Below, one piece after another: positions 40,910 through 51,360 of a DNA stretch of 64,000 nt. The position numbers and the translations under genes were made by a program. How positions within the stretch are numbered: position 1 is the stretch's first letter; each line of letters opens with the position of its first letter. Origin of the DNA: Rhodococcus sp. IEGM 1379 (GTDB lineage Bacteria; Actinomycetota; Actinomycetes; Mycobacteriales; Mycobacteriaceae); contig NZ_JASHKR010000009.1 of assembly GCF_030056815.1 (NCBI RefSeq), positions 1 through 64,000 of the forward strand, in the 5' to 3' direction. Below the pieces are notes generated by a model. It ran no database searches and was not told the origin of the DNA. It saw nothing but the letters and a program-made list of their open reading frames with translations.

Positions 40910-43770
40910 TGTTCTCCTTCATCGTTCTGCCCGGTCGTGGCCGAGTGCGGGTGGGTGGCGCCATGGCGCACGGTGGACAAATCGGCAGGGTTCTCGCCGA
41001 CATGGCGTCGTCCGCGGCTGACGCCGGACTGATAGTCGCTCCATCCCCGTCGGACGTTTTCCGGATCGGTGGTCTGGCGGTGAGCGCCGGACCGCAGCGG
41101 GGTGATGGTGGTTCCGGCGGTGCCGGGAACCAACCGGGCACCGCGGTCGCGGATCGGGAGACCGGAATCTGAGACCTTGGCGACCGGTAGTTCGAACGAT
41201 GCGCGGGCAGCGACCCACCCCTGATCGGCATCAGTTGTCCAGGCGGTTCCGCTTGTGGCAGTGGAGGTTTGTTCCGTCGGATCGACCAGCCATTCGGAGA
41301 CCATCCTGGCAAAGATCGGCGATGCTATCGGTGTAGTGCCTGGGGCTGGGTCCGGAAGTTCGGTGGTGCGAACAGCCGCGCGGGGCGGGAACCCGTCACT
41401 AGCTCGGGAGGAGAAGAAGGCCGCGGTATTGGTCGGGGTCGGGGAGCTCAGCCGGTGCCGGGGTTCCGGTTCCCCGTTCTTCGGTTCCCCGCTGTTCACT
41501 TCATTGCTCTTCGTCTGAGGAGCAACGCTTTCGGTAGCGGGAGCCACAGACGTCGGGACCTCCGCGATAGTGTCACCGATGCCCGGCGCTCCACTTGTCC
41601 CGGGGGTGCGACGCGGAAGTGCAGCTTCTTCGGGGAGCGCAACAACTGCCAGCGTGGGTGCGCCGGCAACTGGAGGCGGCAGTGTGACCCGGATGGTGTT
41701 ACCCGGTTGTCGCTGCGGAAGTCCGGTCGCGGACAGTGGCGTTGCTTCGGTTTTCAGGGGATTGCTGTTCAGTGGCGCCGAAACCTGAACCGGCGTGACC
41801 TGCGCAGTCACAGCGGGGACTACAGCCCGGGCTGGGGTTGCTGCCGGAGCACCGGTGCGAGCCGGGGCGATGAACGGCGCAGACGGCGTCCGAGCTGAGT
41901 CTTGCCCCGGCGCTTCGAGCAGCCCTGCCGGAAGGAGAACCGAGGCAGTGATTCCGTTTCGGTCCTGCGCAACTCCGGTGGGGCGTAGGCGAACCGAAAT
42001 GTTGTATCGGCGGCTGATGCGGCTGATGACGAACAAGCCCATGTGGCGTGCGGTGTCGGGACTCATCTCGCCGCCTGAAGCCAAACGGCCGTTGGCGTCG
42101 AGTAGATCTGTCGTGGACATTCCGATGCCGAGGTCAGCGACCTCCACCAGCATGGAACCTTCGGACGTAGGGCCAGCGTTGATGGTCACGGTTGTTTCCG
42201 GCGGTGAGTATCGCAGCGCATTGTCGAGAAGTTCGGCGATGAGATGCACGACGTCGGCACTGGACTGTCCGGTGAGGACGCCTGCCGGAATCTGTCCGAG
42301 TTCGACGCGCAGGTAGTCCTCGACGCCGGATACGGAGGCGCGTAGAGCGTCCGCGAGTGACATCGGTGCGGATCGTCCGCGGCGACCTTCGGTGCCGGAG
42401 AGGATGAGGAGGTTGTCGCTGTTGCGTCGCATCCGGGCAGCGATGTGGTCGATGCGGAAGAGGTTCTCGAGTCGCCGCGGATCACCTTCGTCCTGCTCGA
42501 GTTGTTCGATCAGGCCGAGTTGCTGCTCGACGAGGGACTTGTTGCGGCGCGACAGCGTCTCGAACATGTCGTTGACCTGGCGCCGCAGTGTTGCCTGCTC
42601 GCCGGCGAGCATAATGGCCTGCGCGTGCATGTCGTCGACGGCACGTGCGAGCTGACCGATTTCCTCGTGGGTGCGTATGGGTACGCGGGTGAATTCCAGA
42701 TCGGTTGTCTTCTCGCCGGCCCGGATGCGTTCGATGGCCTCGGGTAGTCCACGGCGGGCAGCCTGGAGGGCGGCGAAGCGCAGGCGTCGGATGGGATCGA
42801 CGAGCGATCGGCTGATGATCAGCGCGATGACAAGTGCAGCGAGGACGGCGCCGAGGACGAGTGCGGTGTCTCGAAGTGCTGCCGATCGAGCGATGTTGGC
42901 CTCAGTGGTTACCGTGCTGCCGAACTGGCCCACGGCGGCGTCGGTCAGGGCGTTGTACTGGTCGCTGCTGGTCTGAAGGCCGATGTCGATCTGACTGCTC
43001 AGCGGCGATGTGGAGGCCGTCGCACCGATCTCGTCGACGCGATTCTGCGCTGACGCTGTCAGAGCCTTGACGGCGTTGACGGCTGTGGGATTGCTGTCTG
43101 CTTCGTTAGTGGGAAGCACGCCGCCCAGGGCAGCAAGTTCTGCTCCGGCCGTGGTAGCCAACGCGGTCCGGGCTTGTTGATCGAGGCGGCCGGAACCGAA
43201 CAGGATTCGCTGGTCGGCCAGCGCGCGTCGCGCTGCCCACAGCGTTGCGAATTCCCCGCCGTGCTCGCGCAGAATCGGTCGCTGGGAGGCCTTGATGATG
43301 TCGGTGAATGCGCTCGAGATATCGGTCGAGACTTCGTTGACCCGGGCGACGAGTCGGGCCGGCGCGACTGCGCCGGAGGCAACCTCTTCGACGATCGATC
43401 GACTATTTTGCAGGGCACGGGTGACCTGCCCGTTGAGTGCGTCGTCAGTCTGGAAGGTTCGACCGGCGGTGACAAGTTCTTGCATCGAATTCGTTACTGC
43501 CGCAGTGGCAGTCGTGGTTTCGGTGCCGGAGGACGACGCGACGGCGAGTTCGTAGAGTGCGTCTTCCAGATGAAGGGCCGCGGGGACTGCGAGGGCGCGT
43601 TCGGAAGACGAGCTGAGTTTTGCGGCCTCGGCGAGTTCAGCCTGGATCCGAAATGCACCGAGCATGACGGCGATGAGCATCGGAACGGTGAGGACTGCGA
43701 CAACCTTCCATCCGAGTCGCCATTCGCTGATCGACCACCACGCGGTTTTTGTGTGTGCATCGTTTTTCAT
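40906..43770 (-). CDS. cvnA: Conservon sensor kinase CvnA
   Basis: A large membrane sensor kinase of about 954 residues. Two membrane helices (about 22-40 and 303-320) enclose a 260-residue helical sensor of nitrate/sulphonate type, followed by a HAMP linker. The dimerisation region has His442 in [20 protein letters not shown], and the ATPase has [12 protein letters not shown] and VADLGIGMS with [13 protein letters not shown]. The last 250-300 residues are Pro/Ala/Thr-rich and low complexity, common in CvnA proteins. ATG 43770 is chosen; GTG 43803 is possible and has its own GGGGG stretch. It leads cvnA-B-C-D-MHYT. Confidence 0.9.
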   Translation of the reverse strand: MKNDAHTKTAWWSISEWRLGWKVVAVLTVPMLIAVMLGAFRIQAELAEAAKLSSSSERALAVPAALHLEDALYELAVASSSGTETTTATAAVTNSMQELVTAGRTFQTDDALNGQVTRALQNSRSIVEEVASGAVAPARLVARVNEVSTDISSAFTDIIKASQRPILREHGGEFATLWAARRALADQRILFGSGRLDQQARTALATTAGAELAALGGVLPTNEADSNPTAVNAVKALTASAQNRVDEIGATASTSPLSSQIDIGLQTSSDQYNALTDAAVGQFGSTVTTEANIARSAALRDTALVLGAVLAALVIALIISRSLVDPIRRLRFAALQAARRGLPEAIERIRAGEKTTDLEFTRVPIRTHEEIGQLARAVDDMHAQAIMLAGEQATLRRQVNDMFETLSRRNKSLVEQQLGLIEQLEQDEGDPRRLENLFRIDHIAARMRRNSDNLLILSGTEGRRGRSAPMSLADALRASVSGVEDYLRVELGQIPAGVLTGQSSADVVHLIAELLDNALRYSPPETTVTINAGPTSEGSMLVEVADLGIGMSTTDLLDANGRLASGGEMSPDTARHMGLFVISRISRRYNISVRLRPTGVAQDRNGITASVLLPAGLLEAPGQDSARTPSAPFIAPARTGAPAATPARAVVPAVTAQVTPVQVSAPLNSNPLKTEATPLSATGLPQRQPGNTIRVTLPPPVAGAPTLAVVALPEEAALPRRTPGTSGAPGIGDTIAEVPTSVAPATESVAPQTKSNEVNSGEPKNGEPEPRHRLSSPTPTNTAAFFSSRASDGFPPRAAVRTTELPDPAPGTTPIASPIFARMVSEWLVDPTEQTSTATSGTAWTTDADQGWVAARASFELPVAKVSDSGLPIRDRGARLVPGTAGTTITPLRSGAHRQTTDPENVRRGWSDYQSGVSRGRRHVGENPADLSTVRHGATHPHSATTGQNDEGEQ

Positions 43771-44000
43771 GCGGACCGCTGCCCCTTCATGACTGCCCCT
43801 CACGTCAACCCCCCCGATTGGGTCATTGCCCGAGTTCCTCCGATTGTGTGTGATCGGAAGAAGTTAGCTGAACGGTAACAGAAGGTCCTTTGTCTGGCCA
43901 CACGCGTGCCCGGTTTCGGGGCGAGAGCTCTGCATTTCCTGTTTGTACTGGTGGGGGTCCAATCGGACAACCGTAACCAAATGGTCGCTAGAGGCTGCGC

Positions 44001-44044
44001 CTGTGTGCCTTTTTGGTAGCGTGCACTACCAAAAAGGCGCACAG
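44001..44044. terminator. Recurrent TGTGCGCCTTTTTGGTAG hairpin
   Basis: CTGTGTGCCTTTTTGGTAG (44001-44019) pairs with CTACCAAAAAGGCGCACAG (44026-44044), a 19-bp stem with a 6-base loop and one G/T mismatch. It stands directly after the stop of the FAD oxidoreductase gene (minus strand) and upstream of cvnA. The internal poly-T tract allows it to terminate in both directions. A second copy with nearly the same stem is at 60601-60646. Confidence 0.65.
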
Positions 44045-44050
44045 GGGGCG

Positions 44051-45139
44051 TTAGCGCCCCAACAGTTCCGCTACCGCAGCCTGGCCGGCCCGGTTCGCGC
44101 CGATCGTCGAGGATGACGGGCCGTAGCCGACCAGATGTACTCGCGGGTCGGACGTAACTTGGGTGGCGAGGCGTCCGGTCATCTCAATTCCGCCACCGGG
44201 ACCCCGTAGATGAAGCGGTGCAAGGTGATCGAGGGAGCTCCGAAAACCGGTGCACCACAGGATGACATCGGCATCGATCGACGTTCCGTCTTCCCATCTG
44301 ACGCCATGCGGAAGGATCTCCGAGAACATCGGCAGCCTTGTCAGCACACCGCGTTCGAGGGCCGCACGGATCGCGGGTGTCACCGGCAGGCCCGTGACCG
44401 AAACTACCGACCCGGGTGGGAGTCCGCGTCGTACTCGATCTTCGACCATTGCGACGGCTTCTCGCCCGATGTCCGGGGTGAAGGGCTCGTCGCGGAACTG
44501 CGGTTCGCGTCGGGTCACCCAGGTCGTGGTCGTGACCTGGGAGATCTCGTCGAGTAACTGGACCGCGGAGATGCCCCCGCCGACGACCACGACGTGCTTG
44601 CCTTCGAACTCGAGGGCGGAGCGGTAGTCCCGGGTGTGTAGCTGGCGTCCGCGAAAAGCCTCGGCGCCGCGGTAATGCGGAATGAACGGGCGCTCCCACG
44701 TTCCCGTCGCATTGATCAACCCGCGTGCGTTGAATACGCCGTGGTCGGTCTCGATGCGCAGACGCTCTTCACGGGGGCACACGACGCGAGTGTGTACCGG
44801 TCGGTGGACGGGAAGCTCGAACTTCTTCTCGTACAACTCGAAATAGTGGGGGACTGCGACTGATGCCGGTACGTGTTCGGCATCGGTGCCGGTCGTTTCC
44901 GCGAAAGACATGCCCGGCAGGTCGTGCACGCCATTGACGGTACTCAAAGTCAGGCTCGGCCAACGGAATTGCCACGCTCCGCCGGGACCGGCGGCGTGAT
45001 CGAGTACGACGAAGCCGGACTCCGGCGGTACGCCGAACTTACGGAGGTAGTACGCGGCCGAGAGGCCGGCCTGGCCGGCTCCGATCACCACCACATCGAC
45101 GTCGTGGGCTTGTCCGTCGGCACGGTCGTTCGTACTCAT
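44051..45139 (-). CDS. FAD/NAD(P)-dependent oxidoreductase
   Basis: A flavoprotein monooxygenase-like enzyme of 362 residues with two Rossmann folds: VVVIGAGQAGLSAAYYLRKF near residue 17 (FAD) and HVVVVGGGISAVQLLDEIS near the middle (NADPH). GLINATGTWERP and CTGFRSSLDHLAPL are further family segments of the CzcO/flavin-containing type. ATG 45139 has AGGAGG 11 bases upstream. It is divergent from echA6 across 113 bp. The oxidised substrate is unknown. Family proteins include sulphide, ketone and sugar-linked oxygenases. Confidence 0.85.
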   Translation of the reverse strand: MSTNDRADGQAHDVDVVVIGAGQAGLSAAYYLRKFGVPPESGFVVLDHAAGPGGAWQFRWPSLTLSTVNGVHDLPGMSFAETTGTDAEHVPASVAVPHYFELYEKKFELPVHRPVHTRVVCPREERLRIETDHGVFNARGLINATGTWERPFIPHYRGAEAFRGRQLHTRDYRSALEFEGKHVVVVGGGISAVQLLDEISQVTTTTWVTRREPQFRDEPFTPDIGREAVAMVEDRVRRGLPPGSVVSVTGLPVTPAIRAALERGVLTRLPMFSEILPHGVRWEDGTSIDADVILWCTGFRSSLDHLAPLHLRGPGGGIEMTGRLATQVTSDPRVHLVGYGPSSSTIGANRAGQAAVAELLGR

Positions 45140-45252
45140 CGGTAATCTAACCTCCTGATGCACAGAACTCTGCTGCAGAGAACTATTAGCGGCGGTAACG
45201 GCATTCGGAACATCCCGTGTGCCGAGCCTTCCAGAAATGAAAGCGAGCGGAC

Positions 45253-45984
45253 ATGATCGGGACTTCCCGTGACGGCAATGTCGTGACCATCGAGTTGCAG
45301 CGTCATGAGCGTCGTAACGCCCTCAGCGCGGAACTCTGCATCGCAATCAAGGACGCGGTGAACGCTGCCGTCGCAGATCGCGCTCACGTCATCGTGATCA
45401 CGGGACAGGGATCGGCATTCTGCGCCGGCGCCGACCTCTCCGGCGACGTGTACATGGAAGGCTTCACCGACCATCTCTTCGAAATGCTCCGCTCCATCGA
45501 TACCGCGCCCATCCCGGTGATCGCAGCCGTCAACGGTCCGGCCATCGGCGCCGGTACGCAACTCGCCATCGCTTCCGATCTGCGCGTCGTAGCTCCTGCC
45601 GCCCGGTTTGGTATTCCGGCTGCGACTCTCGGTGTTTCGGTGGACAAGTGGACGATGCATCGACTGGCATCTCTCGTCGGCGGCGGCCCGGCCCGCACGA
45701 TTCTGCTCGGCATCGAACAGATTGGCGCAGAGGAAGCATTCAACCGCGGCCTGGCCAACAAGATCGGCACACTCGAAGACGCGCAGGAATGGGCGCACCG
45801 CATCGCCAACCTCGCACCGCTGTCGCTGCGTCACATGAAGATGGTTCTCAACGACGACGGAACGATGGACGAGCAGTCACCCGAGCAACTCGACGCACTT
45901 CACGCGGCGTGGCTCAGCGAGGACGTCCAAGAGGCCCGCGCTGCCCGCATCGAGAATCGCCCACCCGTCTTCAAGGGGAAATAG
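45253..45984 (+). CDS. echA6: Crotonase-family protein EchA6-like, lacking catalytic glutamates
   Basis: A 243-residue crotonase-fold protein that aligns from memory with M. tuberculosis EchA6 (Rv0905), also 243 residues. The oxyanion-hole segments AFCAGADLSGD and NGPAIGAG are kept, but the two hydratase glutamates are missing: GAGTQLA has Gln103 where GGCEL has Glu, and GIPAATLG has Ala123 in place of the PE glutamate. Mycobacterial EchA6 is likewise not a hydratase; it has been described as an acyl-CoA carrier to the FAS-II/mycolic acid system. A similar role is likely here. A weak GC hairpin (45990-46005) follows the stop. Confidence 0.85.
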   Translation: MIGTSRDGNVVTIELQRHERRNALSAELCIAIKDAVNAAVADRAHVIVITGQGSAFCAGADLSGDVYMEGFTDHLFEMLRSIDTAPIPVIAAVNGPAIGAGTQLAIASDLRVVAPAARFGIPAATLGVSVDKWTMHRLASLVGGGPARTILLGIEQIGAEEAFNRGLANKIGTLEDAQEWAHRIANLAPLSLRHMKMVLNDDGTMDEQSPEQLDALHAAWLSEDVQEARAARIENRPPVFKGK

Positions 45985-46027
45985 TCGCGTCCCGCTCCGG
46001 CGGGAAATAGTAGCTACGCTGGTCTGA

Positions 46028-47170
46028 ATGAAGAAGACGACGCTTCTCGGCCTTGCCGCGGTAACTGCGGCAACAGGATGGGTGGCGCGAGCCGCCTGGG
46101 GAATCCCGACGCAGATCGGGGCATCGCGTAGTGCGGTGCAACCCTATGCGGCGGCATCACCGCGATATCGAGACCGCCAGTTTCATAATTCGGAACCCAG
46201 CAGCGCTCTGGTTCCGGGTACCGATGCCGGGATGGCGAAGTCGATGCTCACCCGCGGGTCGATGGGACGGCCACGCGCCCCCATCCCGTTGGCCACTCCG
46301 CTGGCGCCGGCGCAGGCAGGCGCTGCGGCAGTTACCTGGTACGGCCATTCGAGCGTGTTGGTCGAGGTCGACGGATACCGCGTGCTCGCCGATCCCGTGT
46401 GGAGTGAGCGCGTATCGCCTTCTACTGCAGTCGGTCCCGCACGTATGCATGCGGTGCCCGTATCTCTGGAAGATCTGCCCGCGGTGGATGCGATAGTCAT
46501 CTCCCACGATCACTACGACCATCTCGACATGGCGACCGTCAAAATTCTGACGCATTCGCAGAAGGCGCCGTTCGTGGTGCCGGTGGGTATCGGTGCGCAC
46601 CTCCGTCACTGGAAGGTGCCGGAGAATCGCATTATCGAGCTGGACTGGGACGAGTCGACGACGATCCAGCGGACGGATCGCGACAACACTGTCAACGATT
46701 TGGTTCTCACGTGCACCGAGGCCCGCCATTTCTCGGGGCGTGGCCTCGTCCGCAATACGACGCAGTGGGCGTCGTGGGTCTTTGCCGGTCCGAACCATCG
46801 GGTGTTCTTCGGCGGCGACAGCGGATACACGCCGCGGTTTGTCGAACTCGGAAAGAAGTACGGACCTTTCGACTTGACCCTTCTCCCGGTCGGCGCTTAC
46901 GACGTGCGGTGGCCCGATATCCACATGAACCCCGAAGAAGCAGTTCAGACGCACGCCGATCTGAACCTCGGGGACGCGGAACGCGGAGTATTCGTGCCGA
47001 TTCACTGGGCGACCTTCAATCTTGCGTTCCATTCGTGGTCCGAGCCGATCGTGCGGTTGACCGAGACTGCCGCGGGAGTCGGCACCACCGTGGCGGTGCC
47101 GATGCCGGGTGGCAGGATCGACGCACTGTCCAGCGCGCCGCCGACGAAGTGGTGGATCGCGCTGGGATAG
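46028..47170 (+). CDS. MBL-fold hydrolase (NAPE-PLD-like, Rv0906 orthologue)
   Basis: A 380-residue metallo-beta-lactamase-fold protein. The zinc motif HDHYDH lies at 160-165, the AVTWYGHSSVLVEVDG start of the fold at about 101-116, with GGDSGYTPRF and PIHWATFNLAFHSWSEP later. The N-terminus (KKTTLLGLAAVTAATGWVARAAW) is a signal or anchor sequence. The layout fits N-acyl-phosphatidylethanolamine-phospholipase D-like lipases and the mycobacterial Rv0906 protein. It is 43 bp downstream of echA6, in the same order as in M. tuberculosis. The lipid substrate is inferred, not shown. Confidence 0.85.
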   Translation: MKKTTLLGLAAVTAATGWVARAAWGIPTQIGASRSAVQPYAAASPRYRDRQFHNSEPSSALVPGTDAGMAKSMLTRGSMGRPRAPIPLATPLAPAQAGAAAVTWYGHSSVLVEVDGYRVLADPVWSERVSPSTAVGPARMHAVPVSLEDLPAVDAIVISHDHYDHLDMATVKILTHSQKAPFVVPVGIGAHLRHWKVPENRIIELDWDESTTIQRTDRDNTVNDLVLTCTEARHFSGRGLVRNTTQWASWVFAGPNHRVFFGGDSGYTPRFVELGKKYGPFDLTLLPVGAYDVRWPDIHMNPEEAVQTHADLNLGDAERGVFVPIHWATFNLAFHSWSEPIVRLTETAAGVGTTVAVPMPGGRIDALSSAPPTKWWIALG

Positions 47171-47225
47171 CCGCCCGATTCGGGTCGGACCGGGAAATAC
47201 GGCGTCGGGTGCGTAATCTTTGACC

Positions 47226-49715
47226 ATGGCTCACGAGCACACGGGTTCAAAAGAAACAGCAGTGGCGACCGCGGATTCCCCCGACGACATCGACGTCTCA
47301 CGTGGGTTGACGGCCGAGCAAGTTGCGGCTCGCATAGCGTCGGGTCAGACCAACGACGTTCCGGATCGGGCTTCGCGGTCGGTCAAGGACATCATTCGCG
47401 GCAATATTTTCACCCGCATCAACGCGATTCTGACGGTGTTGTTGGTGATCGTGTTGTCGACGGGTTCCGTGATCGACGGCATGTTCGGATTCCTGATCGT
47501 CGCGAACAGCGGTATCGGCATCATCCAGGAGATTCGCGCCAAGCGAACTCTGGATGCGTTGGCCATCGTCTCTCAGGCCAAACCGATGGTCCGCCGCGAT
47601 GGTGTCGCAGTGGCGCTCGCACCCAAAGATGTTGTTCTCGACGACATCATCGAATTGGGTTCCGGTGACCAGATCGTGGTCGACGGTGAAGTAGTCAGTT
47701 CTGCGGCACTCGAGATCGACGAGTCGCTGCTCACGGGTGAAGCGGACCCGGTGCACAAGATGGCTGGGGCGCCGGTACTTTCGGGAAGTTTTGTGGCGGC
47801 CGGCAGCGGCGCATACCGGGCCACGAAGGTCGGCGGCGACGCGTACGCAGCAAAGTTGGCCGAAGAAGCCAGCAAGTTCACCTTGGTGCATTCGGAACTT
47901 CGCAGCGGTATCGACAGCATCCTCAAGTTCATCACGTACTTGATGATCCCGGCGGGCGCGCTGATCATCTACAACCAGTTGTTCTCGAGCGGGCAGTCGC
48001 TTGGCCCGGCACTCAACGGCATGGTCGCGGCTCTGGTTCCTATGGTCCCGGAGGGCCTGGTTTTGATGACGTCCATCGCGTTTGCCGTCGGCGTCATCCG
48101 ACTAGGCAAGCGGCAGTGCCTCGTTCAGGAATTGCCGGCGATCGAGGGCTTGGCCCGCGTCGACGTCGTGTGCGCGGACAAGACGGGAACGCTCACCGAG
48201 AACGGTATGCGACTGTCGGAGTTGAAGCTTGCCGAAGGCTCCGCCGACGAGTCGGTGATCAAGGCCGCGCTGAGCGCCATGGCCGCCTCGGATCCGCGGC
48301 CGAACGCGAGTGTTCTTGCCATCCGGGAGTCGATGCCCGCGGACGCCGGTTGGGGCGAAGCTACTGCGGTGGCGCCGTTCTCGTCCGCGAAGAAGTGGAG
48401 CGGGCAGTCCTACGGCGCCCACGGCAACTGGGTGCTGGGCGCTCCGGACATGCTCCTCGACCCGGCCTCCGACATGGCTCGGGAAGCAGAGTCGGTGGGG
48501 TCCAACGGACTGCGCGTACTCATGTTGGGCAGTAGCAATCTTTCGGTCGACGACGCCGATGCTCCCGGGATCGTGACACCGGCAGCGCTGGTCGTTCTCG
48601 AGCAGAAGGTTCGCCCCGACGCGCAGGAAACGTTGGAGTACTTCGCAAGTCAGAAGGTCGCGGTCAAGGTCATCTCGGGTGACAATGCCGTGTCAGTCGG
48701 TGCCGTTGCTGGTTCTCTCGGTCTCGAGGGCGGCGATCGCCCGATCGATGCGCGGGAACTGCCCAGCGATCAGGAAAAACTCGCCGATGTTCTCGAGGGT
48801 GCTACCACTTTCGGTCGGGTACGCCCGGATCAGAAGCGGGAAATGGTCGCTGCCTTGCAGTCTCGCGGCCACACCGTTGCGATGACCGGCGACGGTGTCA
48901 ACGACGTGCTGGCACTCAAGGATGCCGACATCGGAGTCTCGATGGGCTCGGGAAGCCCGGCCACGCGTGCGGTTGCTCAGATCGTGCTGTTGGACAACAA
49001 GTTTGCGACTCTGCCGTACGTGGTGGCAGAAGGCCGGCGCGTCATCGGCAACATCGAGCGCGTCTCCAATCTATTCCTCACCAAGACCGTCTACTCGGTG
49101 GTGCTCGCGTTCCTGATCGGAATTACCGGCGTCTTGTCCCAGATTTTCCACTTCGAAGCGTTGTCGTACCCGTTCCTCCCTCGGCACGTCACGATTGCCG
49201 CTTGGTTCACGATCGGTATTCCGGCGTTCGTTCTTTCGCTGGCACCCAACAACGAACGGGCTCGTTCCGGTTTTGTGGCCCGCGTGATGCGGTTGGCCTT
49301 GCCGTCGGGAATCATCATCGGCGTCACCACATTCGTCACGTACGTAATCGTTCACACTAGCTACGATGTGACACGCGAGCAGGAAAGCACCACTGCGTTG
49401 ATCACGCTGATCATGATCGCTCTGTGGGTATTGGCGGTCGTTGCCCGACCGTACACGTGGTGGAAGCTCGTCCTGATCGGCGGCTCGGTGGCGGGTTACC
49501 TCATCTTGTTCGCCTTGCCGTTCACTCGTACGTTCTTCGAGCTGGATCCGAGCAATATTGCAGCCACGACGCTCGCGATCACCGCCGGAGCGGTCGGAGT
49601 TTTCTTGGTCGAGGTGTCATGGTGGGTCAGCGCCAGGTTGCACGGTGAGAAGCGAAAGTTGTTCACCACACCGGAAGATCTCCCGGGCGAGCATCATCAC
49701 GCACACACGTCGTAG
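47226..49715 (+). CDS. ctpE: P-type cation ATPase, CtpE-like
   Basis: A P-type ATPase of about 829 residues. Motifs: LLTGEAD (actuator TGE), PMVPEGL in the ion-binding membrane helix, the phosphorylated Asp318 in [12 protein letters not shown], and [18 protein letters not shown]. Ten hydrophobic segments are visible. The sequence fits M. tuberculosis CtpE (Rv0908), reported as a calcium-uptake ATPase that matters for cell-surface integrity. ATG 47226 is preferred to TTG 47220. A His-rich tail (EHHHAHTS) could bind metal. It follows the Rv0906 homologue as in mycobacteria. Confidence 0.9.
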   Translation: MAHEHTGSKETAVATADSPDDIDVSRGLTAEQVAARIASGQTNDVPDRASRSVKDIIRGNIFTRINAILTVLLVIVLSTGSVIDGMFGFLIVANSGIGIIQEIRAKRTLDALAIVSQAKPMVRRDGVAVALAPKDVVLDDIIELGSGDQIVVDGEVVSSAALEIDESLLTGEADPVHKMAGAPVLSGSFVAAGSGAYRATKVGGDAYAAKLAEEASKFTLVHSELRSGIDSILKFITYLMIPAGALIIYNQLFSSGQSLGPALNGMVAALVPMVPEGLVLMTSIAFAVGVIRLGKRQCLVQELPAIEGLARVDVVCADKTGTLTENGMRLSELKLAEGSADESVIKAALSAMAASDPRPNASVLAIRESMPADAGWGEATAVAPFSSAKKWSGQSYGAHGNWVLGAPDMLLDPASDMAREAESVGSNGLRVLMLGSSNLSVDDADAPGIVTPAALVVLEQKVRPDAQETLEYFASQKVAVKVISGDNAVSVGAVAGSLGLEGGDRPIDARELPSDQEKLADVLEGATTFGRVRPDQKREMVAALQSRGHTVAMTGDGVNDVLALKDADIGVSMGSGSPATRAVAQIVLLDNKFATLPYVVAEGRRVIGNIERVSNLFLTKTVYSVVLAFLIGITGVLSQIFHFEALSYPFLPRHVTIAAWFTIGIPAFVLSLAPNNERARSGFVARVMRLALPSGIIIGVTTFVTYVIVHTSYDVTREQESTTALITLIMIALWVLAVVARPYTWWKLVLIGGSVAGYLILFALPFTRTFFELDPSNIAATTLAITAGAVGVFLVEVSWWVSARLHGEKRKLFTTPEDLPGEHHHAHTS

Positions 49716-49729
49716 CTGGTTCGGCACGT

Positions 49730-50878
49730 TCAGTGTTGTGACATGTGGGCCCAGGCAATGCGGTTGCCGCCCCGCTTCTTCGCGCGGTACATCGCATTGT
49801 CGGCATGCTCGATCAGCATGTTGACCGCACTACCGGGTAGGTCTGCTGCCGTCGTGAGATACACGCTGACGCCGGTGCTGGCGGATACCGGAAAAAGATC
49901 GGACGTGGAGCTGATCGCGGAGTGAATCTGTGCGGCAACAGTTTCGATGTCGGTAGCGTCGACGCTGCGGAGGACAACAAATTCGTCGCCGCCGATGCGT
50001 GCCACCACACCTTCGGGGCCCGCCGCACGGACCAGCCGTTCGGCGATGGCAGTCAATGCGTCGTCGCCGGCTCCGTGCCCGTGTGTGTCGTTGAGCCGCT
50101 TGAACGAGTCGACGTCGATCAGCATGGCGACCAGGGCTTTCGAATGCGAGGGGTCTCCGCGAAGTAGCTGCCGCGCCTCGTCTTGCAGGCCGCGGCGATT
50201 GAGCGTGGCGGTGAGGTAGTCGCGACCTGCGCGGCGGGCGTCGTCGGTCAGTCGCAGCCAGACGACTTGCAATGCCCAGGCGGTGGTGATGATGACTCCG
50301 CAGATGATCACATACATGTCGAATACGATCCAGTCGTCGTTCGACGGGTCGGTGAGGGCACTGCGCGCGAGCAGAGAGCAGATGACGAGAGCCCCGCCGA
50401 TGTGAGCGACAGCGACGCGTGGGCTGTGAACTACGGCGACGTAGAAGCCGATCATGATGAAGAGAATGCAGCCGATGGTTCCGACGAATGCGGACCGGAC
50501 GCCGATCAGTAGGGCGAGTGCCAGCCACACATCACTCCAGACGACAAAAGTCATGGACTGTGCCCAGTTGGGCCAGGTGGCGTGGCGACTCCAACTCACC
50601 CCGCCGTAGAGGCCGCTGAGGGCTGACACTGTCAGTACCGATCTGGCTAATCCGCTGTCGGCTCCCAGATTGCTCAGTTGCATGGTCGCGGCCATCAAGG
50701 CGAAGACAAAACACCAGGAGGCGATGATCACGCGCCCGGGTCTGGTTAGTCCGCGGGTATCGAGAAAACGGGGTAGCCAGGTGTAATCGGTGGTGGCGAG
50801 CCAGGTTCGCGACAGCAGGCCACGGCCGGGCCGCGGAATGATTCCCGGCCCTCGCGAATCTGCATTCAATCTGGTCAC
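49730..50878 (-). CDS. Membrane diguanylate cyclase (GGDEF)
   Basis: A 382-residue protein: six membrane helices in the first 210 residues and one GGDEF domain after. DRDYLT-type start (RDYLTATLNRRGLQDEA), IDVDSFKRLNDTHGHGAGDD and the active site ARIGGDEFVVL are intact, so synthesis of cyclic di-GMP is likely. No allosteric RxxD site is seen just before the GGDEF motif and no EAL domain is present. It interrupts the ctpE/antitoxin gene order on the opposite strand and is divergent from the antitoxin gene across 195 bp. Confidence 0.9.
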   Translation of the reverse strand: MTRLNADSRGPGIIPRPGRGLLSRTWLATTDYTWLPRFLDTRGLTRPGRVIIASWCFVFALMAATMQLSNLGADSGLARSVLTVSALSGLYGGVSWSRHATWPNWAQSMTFVVWSDVWLALALLIGVRSAFVGTIGCILFIMIGFYVAVVHSPRVAVAHIGGALVICSLLARSALTDPSNDDWIVFDMYVIICGVIITTAWALQVVWLRLTDDARRAGRDYLTATLNRRGLQDEARQLLRGDPSHSKALVAMLIDVDSFKRLNDTHGHGAGDDALTAIAERLVRAAGPEGVVARIGGDEFVVLRSVDATDIETVAAQIHSAISSTSDLFPVSASTGVSVYLTTAADLPGSAVNMLIEHADNAMYRAKKRGGNRIAWAHMSQH

Positions 50879-51073
50879 CTGTCGAAATCACTTGCGATGA
50901 ACTTCGGTCTGCCATTCAGTTAATAGTCGGTTAACGGTACCTTGGATTGGAAGCAGTGACAATCAGGTGGCAGTCATTCTTGGCATACTTCGTCTGTACC
51001 TGTGAGAATCAAGGTTGCGCGGAGGTTCGCATTCCGCGATAGATGTGCGTCAGCACTGGGAGAGGACACGGAC

Positions 51074-51265
51074 ATGGGTTTCCTGGACAACGTCAAGGGT
51101 CTCGTCGAAAAGGGGCAGGAACTTGCATCGGAGAATTCCGACAAGGTTCACGACGCGATCGACAAAGTAGCTGACATCGCCGACGACAAGACCGGCGGAA
51201 AGTACGGCGACCAGATCGACAAGGCAGCTGAGGCTGCCAAGAAGGCTGTTCCCGAAAAGGAGTAG
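51074..51265 (+). CDS. MT0933-type antitoxin (Rv0909 homologue)
   Basis: A 63-residue charged helical protein beginning MGFLDNVKGLVEKGQELASE and containing DKTGGKYGDQIDKA, the pattern of the MT0933_antitox family. GAGAGGA lies upstream of ATG 51074. M. tuberculosis Rv0909 is the antitoxin of a pair with Rv0910, a SRPBCC-type toxin. Here the Rv0910-like gene is 9.4 kb away (60661), not next door. It has a strong 15-bp hairpin after it. Confidence 0.85.
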   Translation: MGFLDNVKGLVEKGQELASENSDKVHDAIDKVADIADDKTGGKYGDQIDKAAEAAKKAVPEKE

Positions 51266-51278
51266 TCACCTGAAAGCT

Positions 51279-51314
51279 CAGGAGCCCGCAACCCGTCGAG
51301 GTTGCGGGCTCCTG
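51279..51314 (+). terminator. Hairpin after the antitoxin gene
   Basis: CAGGAGCCCGCAACC (51279-51293) and GGTTGCGGGCTCCTG (51300-51314) form a perfect 15-bp stem with a CGTCGA loop, 13 bp after the stop. There is no long T run, as is common for actinobacterial terminators. Confidence 0.7.
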
Positions 51315-51360
51315 CGCGTCCTCTAGGTGAACTCCCAGGGTGGGCAGGCACAATAGGGGG

